A DNA stretch of 64,000 nt, from NCBI RefSeq assembly GCF_025999835.1, contig NZ_AP025628.1, positions 1,984,001 to 2,048,000 of the forward strand. The letters run 5' to 3'. The stretch comes from Caldinitratiruptor microaerophilus (lineage in GTDB: Bacteria > Bacillota > Sulfobacillia > Symbiobacteriales > ZC4RG38). The first letter of the stretch is position 1. Every line of letters begins with the position of its first letter. The translations under genes were made by a program, and so were the position numbers. This document shows, in pieces, positions 8,647-20,512 of this stretch. The notes beneath the pieces are model-generated. The model was not told the DNA's origin. It ran no database searches and worked only from the letters and a program-made list of their open reading frames with translations.

Positions 8647-9435
8647 CTACGGCGCCGCCTCGACCGTTTCCTGCGGGACCACGCCCAGCTCCTCGAGGTG
8701 CCGCTCCCCAAGGGATGGGGCCTCGGCGTCGGTGAAGAGGACCAGCTCCAGCACGGCCCGGGCCGGGCCCGCACCGGCGGCCGGGGGAGCCGGCCCCCGC
8801 AAGAAGGCGGCCCCGCCCTCTTCCCCCGGTGCGGAGGCCCCCTGGGAGTTCCGGGCGCCAGCGCTCGAGGGCGTGAGCTCGAGCCGCTCCAGGCGCCACA
8901 GCCGCTCCCATCGCTCCAGGACCCGGACGAAGTCGAGCACCTGCTCGTAGGTCCCGGCCACCTCGATCTTCACCAGCCAGGACCGGAAGCGGCTGTCCTC
9001 ACGGGCGCCCTGCTGCCGGTCGCGGCCGCCGCGCCCGGCCTCCCCGTTCCCGGTCTCCCCGTTCCCGGCCTCCCCGCTTGCCGGTCCCGGCCCCAGGTCG
9101 ATGGCCACGAGGCGCGCCCCCGCCTGACGGGCAGCCTGTTCCAGGAACACGCCGACGGCGGCGGGCTCGAGGTCACGGGGGACCTGGTGGGCGGCCGCGA
9201 CCGCTGCCTGCTGGAGTTCGGCGAGGCGGGCCCGGTACGAATCGAGGGCGGCCTGGGCACTGCGGTGCTCCTTCAGTGCCGCCTCGGCCGCGGCCAGGTC
9301 CCGCCGCAGGCGCTGGATCCGGGTGACGGCCGGCTCCACCGCGGCCCGCCAGGCGGCCGCCGCAGCCAGGAGCACCCCGAGGAGGGCGAGGAGGAACCGT
9401 TCGCGTCGCGACAGGCTCTGCCACCACACGCTCAT
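8647..9435 (-). CDS. pilO: Type IV pilus alignment protein PilO/GspM-like
   Basis: A 262-residue bitopic membrane protein: short cytoplasmic N-terminus, one membrane helix (about 14-32), a long coiled coil (about 35-80) and a ferredoxin-like periplasmic-type domain containing a low-complexity Gly/Glu insertion (GEAGNGETGNGEAGRGG) and a Gly/Ala-rich loop. The ATG overlaps the stop of the upstream pilMN gene by four bases (ATGA), implying coupling. With PilN it forms the alignment subcomplex linking the cytoplasmic PilM ring to the platform. The sequence is divergent; the assignment leans on topology and operon position. Confidence 0.75.
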   Translation of the reverse strand: MSVWWQSLSRRERFLLALLGVLLAAAAAWRAAVEPAVTRIQRLRRDLAAAEAALKEHRSAQAALDSYRARLAELQQAAVAAAHQVPRDLEPAAVGVFLEQAARQAGARLVAIDLGPGPASGEAGNGETGNGEAGRGGRDRQQGAREDSRFRSWLVKIEVAGTYEQVLDFVRVLERWERLWRLERLELTPSSAGARNSQGASAPGEEGGAAFLRGPAPPAAGAGPARAVLELVLFTDAEAPSLGERHLEELGVVPQETVEAAP

Positions 9436-11399
9436 GGCTTGCCCTGCTCACCCTTCCCGGCCGGCGACAGCGTCATGGCGAAGCGCACGCCGCCTCCCGC
9501 CTCGCCGGCGGCCTGCGCGAAGGGCTGCGGAAACCGCACGTCGGCGTCCCCGAACCGGCCCCCGGCCCGGAGGTTCACGGCCAGCTGCGCCACCGAGCGC
9601 ACGTCGGGCGCCCGGCCCTCGACCGTCACCCGGCCGTCCTTCGCCACCTCGAGCCGGTCGATCGCCACCCCCGAGGGGAGCCGCTGCGGCAGGCCGGCCA
9701 GGACGTCCGACGGGCGCCACTCCGCCCGCTGGCTCTCGACGAATTCGGCCCGGGCGGCCTCGAGGCGTTCCGCCGCCTGCACCTGCTCCCGGACCCGCAC
9801 GGCCTCCGCCAGCGCCGCGTTCTCCCGGCGCAGGGCCGCAAGGCGCGCTTCGAGGCGGTCCACGGTGGCGCGCACGGCCACGCCGCCGCCAACCAGCCCC
9901 GCCACCCCCACGCCCGCCAGGAGCGCAGCGGCGGCACGGCGCAGCCGGCGGCGCCCCGCGTCGCGCCACTCGCGGGGGAGCAGGTTGAGCCGCACTCCCG
10001 GTGCCGATGGCGATCCGGCGTCGAGCGCCAGGCCCAGGGCCACCAGGAAGCGGGGGTCGACAGGGTCCCGGCCGTCCCCCGGATCCTCACCCACCCACCG
10101 GACGTCGAAACCCGGGTGGTCACCGAAGCGCTCCCGCACCCGGTCGTCCAGGAAGCGGGCGAGGTGCGCGTCGAGCCCGGGCATCCGGGAGGTTCCGCCG
10201 TACACGAAGAGCGGCACCGCGGCCCGCGGCTGGGCCTGCCGCAGGAAGTACTCGAGGGTCCGCCAGACCTCACCGAAGAGGTCGGTCAGAGCGGACTCCA
10301 GGACGGCGGCCACCGGCGTGTCGCCGAGGAGGCCCGCCTGCTCCTTCCGGGCGCGCGCCTCGTCGGGCGATACGCCCAGCACGTCCTGGACGGCCCGGGT
10401 CAGGTCGTCGCCCCCCTGGGGGATGGTGCGGGTCAGTTCCGGCACGCCGCCCACGAAGATGCTGAGCCGCGTGGCGGCGGCGCCGAGGTCGACCAGCACG
10501 AGCGGCCCGGGCCCCGCCGGGAGGAGGCCGAGGGCCTCCAGGGCCCGGTAGGCAGCGAGGCAGTCGACATGGACGGCCGTGACCCGAACCCCCGCTGCCA
10601 CCGCCGCCCGCACCTGGGGCGAGACGAGCCGCTCGGGCACCGCCGCCACCAGGACCCGGAGTCTGGGCTGCCCACCGGGGTCGTGGATCCCGAGGGGGAC
10701 GAAGTCCCACGCCGCCTCATCCACCGGGATGGGGATCAGGTCGGGGATCGTGAACCGCACGGCCCGGTGCAGGTCCCTGGCGGGCATCGGGGGAAACTCC
10801 GGGGTGCGCAGGATCACCCCGTGCTGATCCACGCCCAGTGCGCCGCGCACGCCCCGCCGCCCCAGCCGCGCCAGCGCCTCCGGCAGTGCGTCTGTCAGGC
10901 GTGCGCTGTCCGGCCCGGTGCCGGCGCCCCTCCCGGCCCGCGCCGGGACGGTGATCTGGGCCAGGATCTGCGTCGAGCCCCGCCGCGGGCCCACGGCCAC
11001 GAGCTTGAGCGAATCCCTGCCGGGATCGATCCCCACCCGGACGCGCCGGATCCTCCCCCCGCGCAGGCTCTGCAGGGTGGCGGGCTCCGGCCCGGGCGTC
11101 CGGCCCGACTCGCGTTTGCGCCGGCGCGCCCGAACCGCCATCCACAGCGCCGTTCCCACGAGCAGCGTGAGGGCAGCCACCCCGGCCCACCGGAAGGCCG
11201 GACTGACGCGGGCGAGGTCCGCCAGGATGGCGAGCGTCCGCGTGAGCGCCTGGATGCCGGTGTCCCGGAAGGAACGCAGCGTGACCGCGACCCGGTCGAG
11301 GTGCGCGCGGTCAGCCCAGGTCCGGCTCCACCGGGCGGCGGCGCCGTCCCAGACCGCCGGCCAGAGCCAGCGGATCGCGATTGCGGTCGCCCCGGCCAA
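9432..11399 (-). CDS. PilM-PilN fusion protein with extra N-terminal membrane segment
   Basis: A 655-residue protein. Residues about 112-430 are an actin-like PilM domain (VGIDPGRDSLKLVAV, later VLVDLGAAATRLSIF and FVYGGTSRMPG nucleotide-binding segments). About 440-655 match PilN: a short LNLLPREWRD motif, a membrane helix and a coiled coil. In most bacteria these are two genes, with PilM binding the NLLP motif of PilN; here they are covalently joined. Unusually there are about 110 extra N-terminal residues with hydrophobic stretches. The listed TTG start has no ribosome binding site and the frame stays open to 11546 with no ATG, GTG or TTG, so the true start is uncertain. It leads the pilMN-O-B-C operon. 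Confidence 0.8.
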   Translation of the reverse strand: MAGATAIAIRWLWPAVWDGAAARWSRTWADRAHLDRVAVTLRSFRDTGIQALTRTLAILADLARVSPAFRWAGVAALTLLVGTALWMAVRARRRKRESGRTPGPEPATLQSLRGGRIRRVRVGIDPGRDSLKLVAVGPRRGSTQILAQITVPARAGRGAGTGPDSARLTDALPEALARLGRRGVRGALGVDQHGVILRTPEFPPMPARDLHRAVRFTIPDLIPIPVDEAAWDFVPLGIHDPGGQPRLRVLVAAVPERLVSPQVRAAVAAGVRVTAVHVDCLAAYRALEALGLLPAGPGPLVLVDLGAAATRLSIFVGGVPELTRTIPQGGDDLTRAVQDVLGVSPDEARARKEQAGLLGDTPVAAVLESALTDLFGEVWRTLEYFLRQAQPRAAVPLFVYGGTSRMPGLDAHLARFLDDRVRERFGDHPGFDVRWVGEDPGDGRDPVDPRFLVALGLALDAGSPSAPGVRLNLLPREWRDAGRRRLRRAAAALLAGVGVAGLVGGGVAVRATVDRLEARLAALRRENAALAEAVRVREQVQAAERLEAARAEFVESQRAEWRPSDVLAGLPQRLPSGVAIDRLEVAKDGRVTVEGRAPDVRSVAQLAVNLRAGGRFGDADVRFPQPFAQAAGEAGGGVRFAMTLSPAGKGEQGKP

Positions 11400-11833
11400 G
11401 AGGGCGACCAGGGCGAGCCACCCGCCCGACGACCGTCGCCTGCGTGAGCTCCTTGAACCGAGCGGCTGCGTGGGGATCCCCCCTGCGGGTTGCCGGACTG
11501 GTACAAACCCGTCGCCCGTCCTGCCCGGACGTTCGGAAGGGCGCTACACGGCACCCCTCAGCACTTCGACTGGCGGGCCCCACCGGGGACGGGGATGCGG
11601 CCGTGGCGATGGCGCCGCACCCGGCACCGGGGACAGCGGGCCGGCAGGCGCCCCGCGGGCGTGCCCGGCGTCCCCGGGTCCGATCGCCCGATCAATCCCT
11701 TTCGATGGTAAATCATTCGCGGCCGAGGCTACAAGCCATGGCCGCGCTGGAGGTCCCAGGCGTCCGCATTCCTCTGGGACCGCCCGGGTCCGTGTTGCCG
11801 GAAGATTGATACTTATTGCGTACCCCGTGGCGC
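11400..11833. other. Intergenic region upstream of the pilus operon
   Basis: About 430 bases with no convincing gene. It holds a perfect 8-base inverted repeat (GGTCCCAG at 11752-11759, CTGGGACC at 11774-11781) that could fold into a hairpin at the 3' end of the repeat-protein gene, and two small AT-richer patches (about 11697-11720 and 11805-11822). I found no c-di-GMP riboswitch motif. A pilus operon promoter probably lies here but cannot be pinned down. Confidence 0.4.
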
Positions 11834-12388
11834 TCACGACGATGCTCCACTCGCCACCCGCCGGCGGTGGACCATCTCCCAGCAGGCCACCGCCGCCACT
11901 GCTGTGGCCAGGAGGGGGTCGCTGACTCCGGGCTTGAAGCGGACGTCGTAGCCCACCAGGCTGCCGCCCAGCCGGCCCGCGACGCTGCCGTCCGGCCTCA
12001 CCGCCACGTCCACGTCGAAGCCCACCAGCGCGCCGCCGATGCGGCCCGTCACGCGGTCGCCGGACCGTTCCAGGACGAGGTCGGCCCCGATCACGGCGCC
12101 GCCCAGGCGCCCTTGCAGGCGGCCGCCATCGGCCACGAACTCGACGTCCCTGCCGGCGATCGCCCCGCCCATCCTGCCGGCCCAGCGGCCCTCAGCGTCA
12201 TGTTCAAGGCGGAGATCCGCTCCCCAGATCCTGCCCCCGAGGCGGCCGCGGATCCCCGCGGCATCCGCCTCCACGGCGATGTCCCATCCTGCGATCGCGC
12301 CGCCGATTCGCCCACGCCAGACCGCCACGGCCTCACCCCCCGCGTCACCGTTTGGACCGCACGCGCCCAGCCTCCACCGGAAGTTCAC
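11834..12388 (-). CDS. GRLGG tandem-repeat protein of unknown function
   Basis: A 184-residue protein starting at GTG 12388, with AAAGGAGG close upstream. Its core is six consecutive repeats of 22-23 residues with the pattern G-R-[LIM]-G-G-x-[ILV]-x-G-x-D-[VIL] followed by a short hydrophobic strand (for example GRLGGAVIGADLVLE and GRIGGALVGFDVDVA). The regular Gly-Gly turns and alternating hydrophobics suggest a beta-solenoid or stacked beta-hairpins. A short hydrophobic Ala/Val segment near the C-terminus could contact the membrane. There is no signal peptide and I recognise no family. It is divergent from the DUF4349 lipoprotein gene. Confidence 0.75.
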   Translation of the reverse strand: MNFRWRLGACGPNGDAGGEAVAVWRGRIGGAIAGWDIAVEADAAGIRGRLGGRIWGADLRLEHDAEGRWAGRMGGAIAGRDVEFVADGGRLQGRLGGAVIGADLVLERSGDRVTGRIGGALVGFDVDVAVRPDGSVAGRLGGSLVGYDVRFKPGVSDPLLATAVAAVACWEMVHRRRVASGASS

Positions 12389-12505
12389 CCCCTCCTTTCG
12401 ACGCCGCCGCGACAGATCCGGGTTCAGTGCCGGCCGCGGCGGTGAATCGGAGGGACCGCCTCCCCCGTCGAATCCGTGGAACTGACAGACAGAGGGGGCG
12501 GCAAC

Positions 12506-13660
12506 ATGAGGCGGGTCCTGTCGCTCGTCGCCTTGGTGGTGCTTTCCACGACGCTGCTGACCGCCTGTGGCTCGGGCATCCGGAAGTCGGCGCCGGCGCC
12601 CCAGAGGCAACCAGCCACCCCGGACGGCGCACCCAGCCCGGCCGTCGGCCGCGGCTCTCCGGAGTCCGGGTCCCTTCTGGACGGCGGCGGGACCGCCGCC
12701 AGCGCGCCCGTGCAGCCCGGCGCCGGGCAGGCGGTGCCCGGGGCGTGGCCGGCACCGGTGCCCCTGGAGGCGGCGGCCACCTCGGTCCCGACCCCTGCGG
12801 ACGCCCGGCGGAAGATCGTCCTCAACGCCCAGTTTGACGTCAAGGTCAAGGACGCCGACGAGGCGGTGAACCGCATCGGTATATCCGTACGGGCAGCCGG
12901 CGGGTACGTGCAGGAGACGAAGGTCTCCGGAACCCGCCAGCAGGGGCGGAGCGTGAACATGAGCCTGCGGGTTCCTGCCGCCCAGTACGGCAACATCGTG
13001 GACCTGATCATCGGCCTGGGGGAAGTCACGGGCCGGCGCGAGTGGACCGAGGACGTGACCGAACAGTACGTGGATCTCGAGGAGCGGATCCGCAGCAAGG
13101 AGGCCCACCTCACCCGGCTGCGCCAGCTCCTGAACCGGAGCGGATCCGTGAAGGAGCTCATGGAGGTCGAGCAGGAGATCGACCGCGTGACGGCCGAGCT
13201 GGAGTCCCTCCAGGGCCGCGTGCGTCTCCTCGCCAACCGGGTGGACTTCAGCACGATCGTCCTCAACCTGTACGAGCCCCAAATGCCGGCGCCCATCGAG
13301 GAGCCCGGGAGCATCTGGGAGCGGATGAAGCTCGCCTTCAAGGCTTCGGCCAGCTCCCTGGCCAACTTCACGGGCAACGTCGCGGTCGTTCTGGCCTCTG
13401 CGCTGCCGGTGGTGGCCTACGTGACCACGCTCGTCGCCCCCGCCTACGCGGTCTTCCGGGCCATCCGCGGGGCCTGGCGGCGCCGGGCAGCACCCGTACC
13501 CCCCCTCCACCCCGCCGCAGGCGTGACGGGCCGCTGCCGCAAAAGCACCCCCGGCGCTCGCCGGGGGTGTGTCGCGACCGCAAACGCATCGCCAAGCCGG
13601 TCGCCGGTATGTGCACTGGTGGGCGTGCAAGGGGTCGAACCTTGGACCTCCCGCTTGTAA
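12506..13660 (+). CDS. DUF4349 lipoprotein (frame continues into tRNA gene)
   Basis: Start ATG 12506 is preceded by GAGGGGG at a good distance. A lipoprotein signal peptide ends in LLTAC, so the mature protein is lipid-anchored. A Pro/Gly-rich linker (about 25-95) precedes a DUF4349 domain (about 100-270) with a long coiled coil (VDLEERIRSKEAHLTRLRQLL), and a C-terminal membrane helix ends in WRRRAAPV. The predicted frame then runs through the terminator hairpin and most of the antisense tRNA-Val before stopping at 13660. The natural end is probably near 13526: one C fewer in the C7 run at 13499-13505 would give a TGA there. The function of DUF4349 proteins is not established. Confidence 0.75.
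   Translation: MRRVLSLVALVVLSTTLLTACGSGIRKSAPAPQRQPATPDGAPSPAVGRGSPESGSLLDGGGTAASAPVQPGAGQAVPGAWPAPVPLEAAATSVPTPADARRKIVLNAQFDVKVKDADEAVNRIGISVRAAGGYVQETKVSGTRQQGRSVNMSLRVPAAQYGNIVDLIIGLGEVTGRREWTEDVTEQYVDLEERIRSKEAHLTRLRQLLNRSGSVKELMEVEQEIDRVTAELESLQGRVRLLANRVDFSTIVLNLYEPQMPAPIEEPGSIWERMKLAFKASASSLANFTGNVAVVLASALPVVAYVTTLVAPAYAVFRAIRGAWRRRAAPVPPLHPAAGVTGRCRKSTPGARRGCVATANASPSRSPVCALVGVQGVEPWTSRL
13541..13569 (-). terminator. Intrinsic terminator of tRNA-Val (possibly bidirectional)
   Basis: An 11-base-pair stem (CACCCCCGGCG at 13546-13556, CGCCGGGGGTG at 13559-13569) is followed on the minus strand by CTTTTG. It sits just downstream of the tRNA 3' end and just after the likely true end of the DUF4349 gene. 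Confidence 0.75.
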
Positions 13661-13691
13661 GGCGGGCGCTCTCCCGCTGAGCTACACGCCC
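13617..13691 (-). tRNA. tRNA-Val (anticodon TAC), CCA encoded
   Basis: The minus strand folds as a standard cloverleaf: acceptor stem GGGCGTG/CACGCCC, D arm GCTCAGCGGGAGAGC, anticodon stem CCCGC/GCGGG around loop CTTACAA (anticodon TAC), T arm with GGTTCGACC, discriminator A and an encoded CCA at 13619-13617. Confidence 0.97.
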
Positions 13692-13758
13692 TCGCTGCCG
13701 TCCCGCCCGCGCCCGGGCCGCAGGCCCGTCTCGCGGCCGAACTCGGTACGGCGCGGGC

Positions 13759-13787
13759 ATTATAACACCCTCCGGAAAGGCCGTCAA
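13759..13787 (-). promoter_or_regulatory. Strong sigma-A promoter of tRNA-Val
   Basis: TTGACG (13787-13782) and a perfect TATAAT (13764-13759) are 17 bases apart on the minus strand, about 70 bases upstream of the tRNA. The insertion sequence begins only about 30 bases further upstream. Confidence 0.85.
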
Positions 13788-13856
13788 CGGCGGCCCCTCG
13801 GGCGGCCGTGTCAAGCTTCGGTAGGTGACCCGACAAGGCCCGAATTTTTTGGTTCG

Positions 13857-15305
13857 TTATGCACTCCGCGGCAGCGCCCTCACAAGCTCACGTAGCACGT
13901 ACTTGACCCACGGCGAGCCGGCAGCTGGTCCGCTGAGCGCCGGCAGGTTCACCCGCAGCCATGCCTCCGGATCATTCAGTTCCCCGGGCTGCACCCGAAT
14001 CGCCGTCGAGCCGGTTGCCTGGCGCAACACCTCCGACTGCATCGGCCAGGCCTGCCGCCCCATCACCGCCAATTCCCCGTTCGCCCGGGCCGCCAGCAGC
14101 CGCACCAGATGGTCCGCTCCCCTGTCACTCCACTGCGCTCCATGGCGCTTCATCCGTCGGGCGACATGGTGGAACACCTGCCCCTCAATGGTGCCCAAAC
14201 TGTCTGCGGCCCCGGAACGGCAGATGCCGTCCCAGTTCTCCTGCAGGTACTTCCGCAGCCCTGCCACACGCTTGCGCTGCGCCCCACGACTGGCCCGCTC
14301 GGCCGTCGCCAGCACCTGCTCCACCTGGCTCCAGTCCTTGACCTTCAGGGCCTCCACCGCCTTCCGGTAGGCCTCCTCGTCATGCGACAGACCCTCCAGC
14401 AGCGCCCGGCGGAGGTGGAACGGGTCCAGCTGGTACCTCGCTCCGGCAAACGTCCCCGCCCACTGCTTCACCCACGGGGCACCGTCGCCGCCCACCACCA
14501 CGTCCTGTACCGCACTCAGATCCCACTTGCTGCCGAAATCCGCATACGTCTGCTCCGAGAAGACCTCCGCACTGGCCAAGCCTGCGGTCACCCGGCGCTC
14601 TACCAGTTGCCACCGGTTTTGCCCGACTTGCTCTTTGCCCTCATAGCCGACCGCCAGCTTCAGCCCCAGGTGCCTGTGGGCTCCCCGGGGACCACGGCCT
14701 TGGACCACCACCTCGTCCACCTCAATCCGCAACCGCTCGGTCCGCCGCTGCCCCGCCGGCACCTCGCCACGGTCGAACACTGCACGGCGCTGCGCTTCGG
14801 CTTGCTCCACCCGTACAGCGCCCACCTCCTGGACCTCACGCCAGACGCTCATCGCTCGGACATCCATGCCCCCCAGCGTGAGCTTCGCCAGCACCGCCGC
14901 CGCCCGGTGGTACGGCATCTCCGCGGCCATCGCCACCGCCAGTTCTGTGGCCCACGGCGACAGCCGCTGGCGGGCTGTCCACCCCAGCGCCTCGTCCAGC
15001 AGGAAATGGCCTTCCCCGCTCTGACGGTCCCGGTAGTACCGCCGCCGCACCTGCACCTTCCCAAACGGCGTCACGATCGTCCGCGGCTTGCTGTGCACCA
15101 ACTCATATCGCGCCGCGTCCCGCCGGCGCATCAGCTCGTCGTCCAGCCGGTGCAACGCCAGCACCAGCGCCCGTCGCGCCACCTCCTGCACCAGCCGGAA
15201 GATCCCCTTCTCCAGTTCCATGAAGTCGTGGCGGGTCCGCAGCAACTCCGAGATCCCATGCACCAGCAGCAGGATTAGGTCCATGATCTCACGAACTAGC
15301 CACAT
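13857..15305 (-). CDS. ISLre2-family transposase
   Basis: The ATG at 15305 is preferred (GGTGAGG five bases upstream); an ATG at 15320 is also in frame. The roughly 482-residue protein matches the ISLre2 (UPF0236-like) transposase pattern: N-terminal helical region, the segment ARYELVHSKPRTIVTPFGKV, a DDE-type core with IEVDEVVVQ and VVGGDGAPWVK acidic sites, and a C-terminal region with a conserved Arg/Lys-rich stretch. Length is typical and no frameshift or internal stop is seen, so the element may still be active. It is inserted between the tRNA-Val promoter and the P-type ATPase gene. Confidence 0.9.
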   Translation of the reverse strand: MWLVREIMDLILLLVHGISELLRTRHDFMELEKGIFRLVQEVARRALVLALHRLDDELMRRRDAARYELVHSKPRTIVTPFGKVQVRRRYYRDRQSGEGHFLLDEALGWTARQRLSPWATELAVAMAAEMPYHRAAAVLAKLTLGGMDVRAMSVWREVQEVGAVRVEQAEAQRRAVFDRGEVPAGQRRTERLRIEVDEVVVQGRGPRGAHRHLGLKLAVGYEGKEQVGQNRWQLVERRVTAGLASAEVFSEQTYADFGSKWDLSAVQDVVVGGDGAPWVKQWAGTFAGARYQLDPFHLRRALLEGLSHDEEAYRKAVEALKVKDWSQVEQVLATAERASRGAQRKRVAGLRKYLQENWDGICRSGAADSLGTIEGQVFHHVARRMKRHGAQWSDRGADHLVRLLAARANGELAVMGRQAWPMQSEVLRQATGSTAIRVQPGELNDPEAWLRVNLPALSGPAAGSPWVKYVLRELVRALPRSA

Positions 15306-15306
15306 C

Positions 15307-15371
15307 GAGACCTCACCCATTACCAGGCCTTGTCGGGATGGTTGCTACCGCAACCTACCAGGTGAGGTCTC
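15307..15371 (-). promoter_or_regulatory. Fold-back hairpin covering the transposase ribosome binding site
   Basis: GAGACCTCACC (minus strand, from 15371) pairs perfectly over 11 bases with GGTGAGGTCTC (ending 15307). The second arm contains the Shine-Dalgarno GGTGAGG of the transposase ATG at 15305. A smaller hairpin (GGTTGC/GCAACC) lies inside. Transcripts entering from outside the element would bury the ribosome binding site; shorter internal transcripts would not. Confidence 0.6.
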
Positions 15372-15921
15372 ATTCTTTGTTGTCCCCACCATCTCCTCCC
15401 GAAATGTTATCCGGCCCCCTCGGGCGCGCGGGCGGGTACCGCCTGCGGAACGGCTGTGGAAGAGGGACTTCGGCACCGATCGGACACCGCCGTGGAGAAG
15501 CTGGACGCCGCTCCGCGTGCGCGTGGCCCCGTCGTCCACACGTAGGGATCTCGAATCGTGGCCCGAGGGATACGGCACAACAATTGACCCAAGTTTCCAC
15601 GTGGGAATCGGGTCAACAATTATGCAAGCGGGTTAGGGAAAACGCTTTTCAGCCCATGAGGGTAACGGGAATTCGGTATTCCGTCACCTGGATTCCAGGC
15701 TGCCGGTGGTGGAATGCGGGCCAGAGGCACCACCAGGACAACAATTGTGCCCAGCGGACGAACCGAACCGGATCAAAACCTGTCCCGGTCCCCTCTCAGC
15801 TCCGTCGCGAGGCCTCCTCCCGAAAGCCAACCCACGACCGGCGGTCCCGGCTGGGTGGTCTACAATAAGGGGTGTCGCGGCCGTCCCGCCGTGCGGAACA
15901 CGCACCCCCGAGGACACACGC
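15372..15921. other. Intergenic region between the IS and the P-type ATPase
   Basis: About 550 bases without a supported gene; open frames here lack ribosome binding sites and family resemblance. A nested imperfect palindrome lies at 15581-15620: TTGACCC and GGGTCAA, 19 bases apart, around TTTCCACGTGGGAA. TACAAT at 15861-15866 may be the -10 of the ATPase promoter, without a good -35. Confidence 0.45.
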
Positions 15922-20201
<4,280 letters not shown>

Positions 20202-20248
20202 TCAACCGGCATACCGCGGCGGAAGGTCCCTGACCGGACACCGTACAG

Positions 20249-20275
20249 CAAAAATCCGACACCGTAGGTGTCGGA
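20249..20275 (-). terminator. Riboswitch-controlled terminator in the thiC leader
   Basis: TCCGACACC and GGTGTCGGA (20275-20267 and 20263-20255 on the minus strand) form a nine-pair stem with a 3-base loop, followed by TTTTTG. It lies between the TPP aptamer and thiC, so it is the likely transcriptional expression platform. Confidence 0.85.
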
Positions 20276-20299
20276 AGAACGAACGTGCATTCGACCGAC

Positions 20300-20397
20300 G
20301 CTTCCCTACGCTGGTATGATCCAGATCAGGTTCCGAGGGTACAGGCCCTCATCGCGGCCTGTTCTCAGCCCACGCTCCGTGGACACCCCTAGCGCCT
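20300..20397 (-). promoter_or_regulatory. TPP riboswitch
   Basis: The minus strand carries the thi-box core in order: GGGGTG, CTGAGA, ACCCTCGGAACCTGATCTGG, ATCATACCAGCGTAGGGAA. This is the conserved thiamine pyrophosphate aptamer. It lies about 120 bases upstream of thiC, with a terminator between. Confidence 0.97.
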
Positions 20398-20483
20398 GGG
20401 TATGCGGTTTGTTCAACGGAATTCTGCACGCCCGGCGTGATTCCTGCCCGTGCGGGAATTCGGTGTGGCACCCCGGAACACGT

Positions 20484-20506
20484 CCGGCACCCCTGGGGGG
20501 TGCCGG
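20484..20506 (-). terminator. Terminator-like hairpin after the SPOCS gene
   Basis: CCGGCACCCC (20484-20493) and GGGGTGCCGG (20497-20506) form a ten-pair stem with a 3-base loop just beyond the stop at 20513. There is no U-tract. Confidence 0.5.
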
Positions 20507-20512
20507 GTGGCG

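Larger units (their letters stand above)
13820..15371 (-). mobile_element. ISLre2-family insertion sequence
   Basis: A single transposase gene lies between inverted ends. CCCGACAAGGCC (13829-13840) and its complement GGCCTTGTCGGG (15326-15337) form a perfect 12-base inverted pair, and each is accompanied further out by GGTAGGT (13820-13826) or its complement (15353-15359). The outer boundaries are approximate; I could not find matching target duplications. An additional 11-base inverted repeat sits only at the transposase 5' end. Confidence 0.8.

Noticed and set aside
11750-11785. tRNA-like hairpin and translated pattern resembling a tRNA gene
   Set aside because: No T-loop GTTCGA consensus, no anticodon arm and no acceptor stem; only an 8-base inverted repeat remains.
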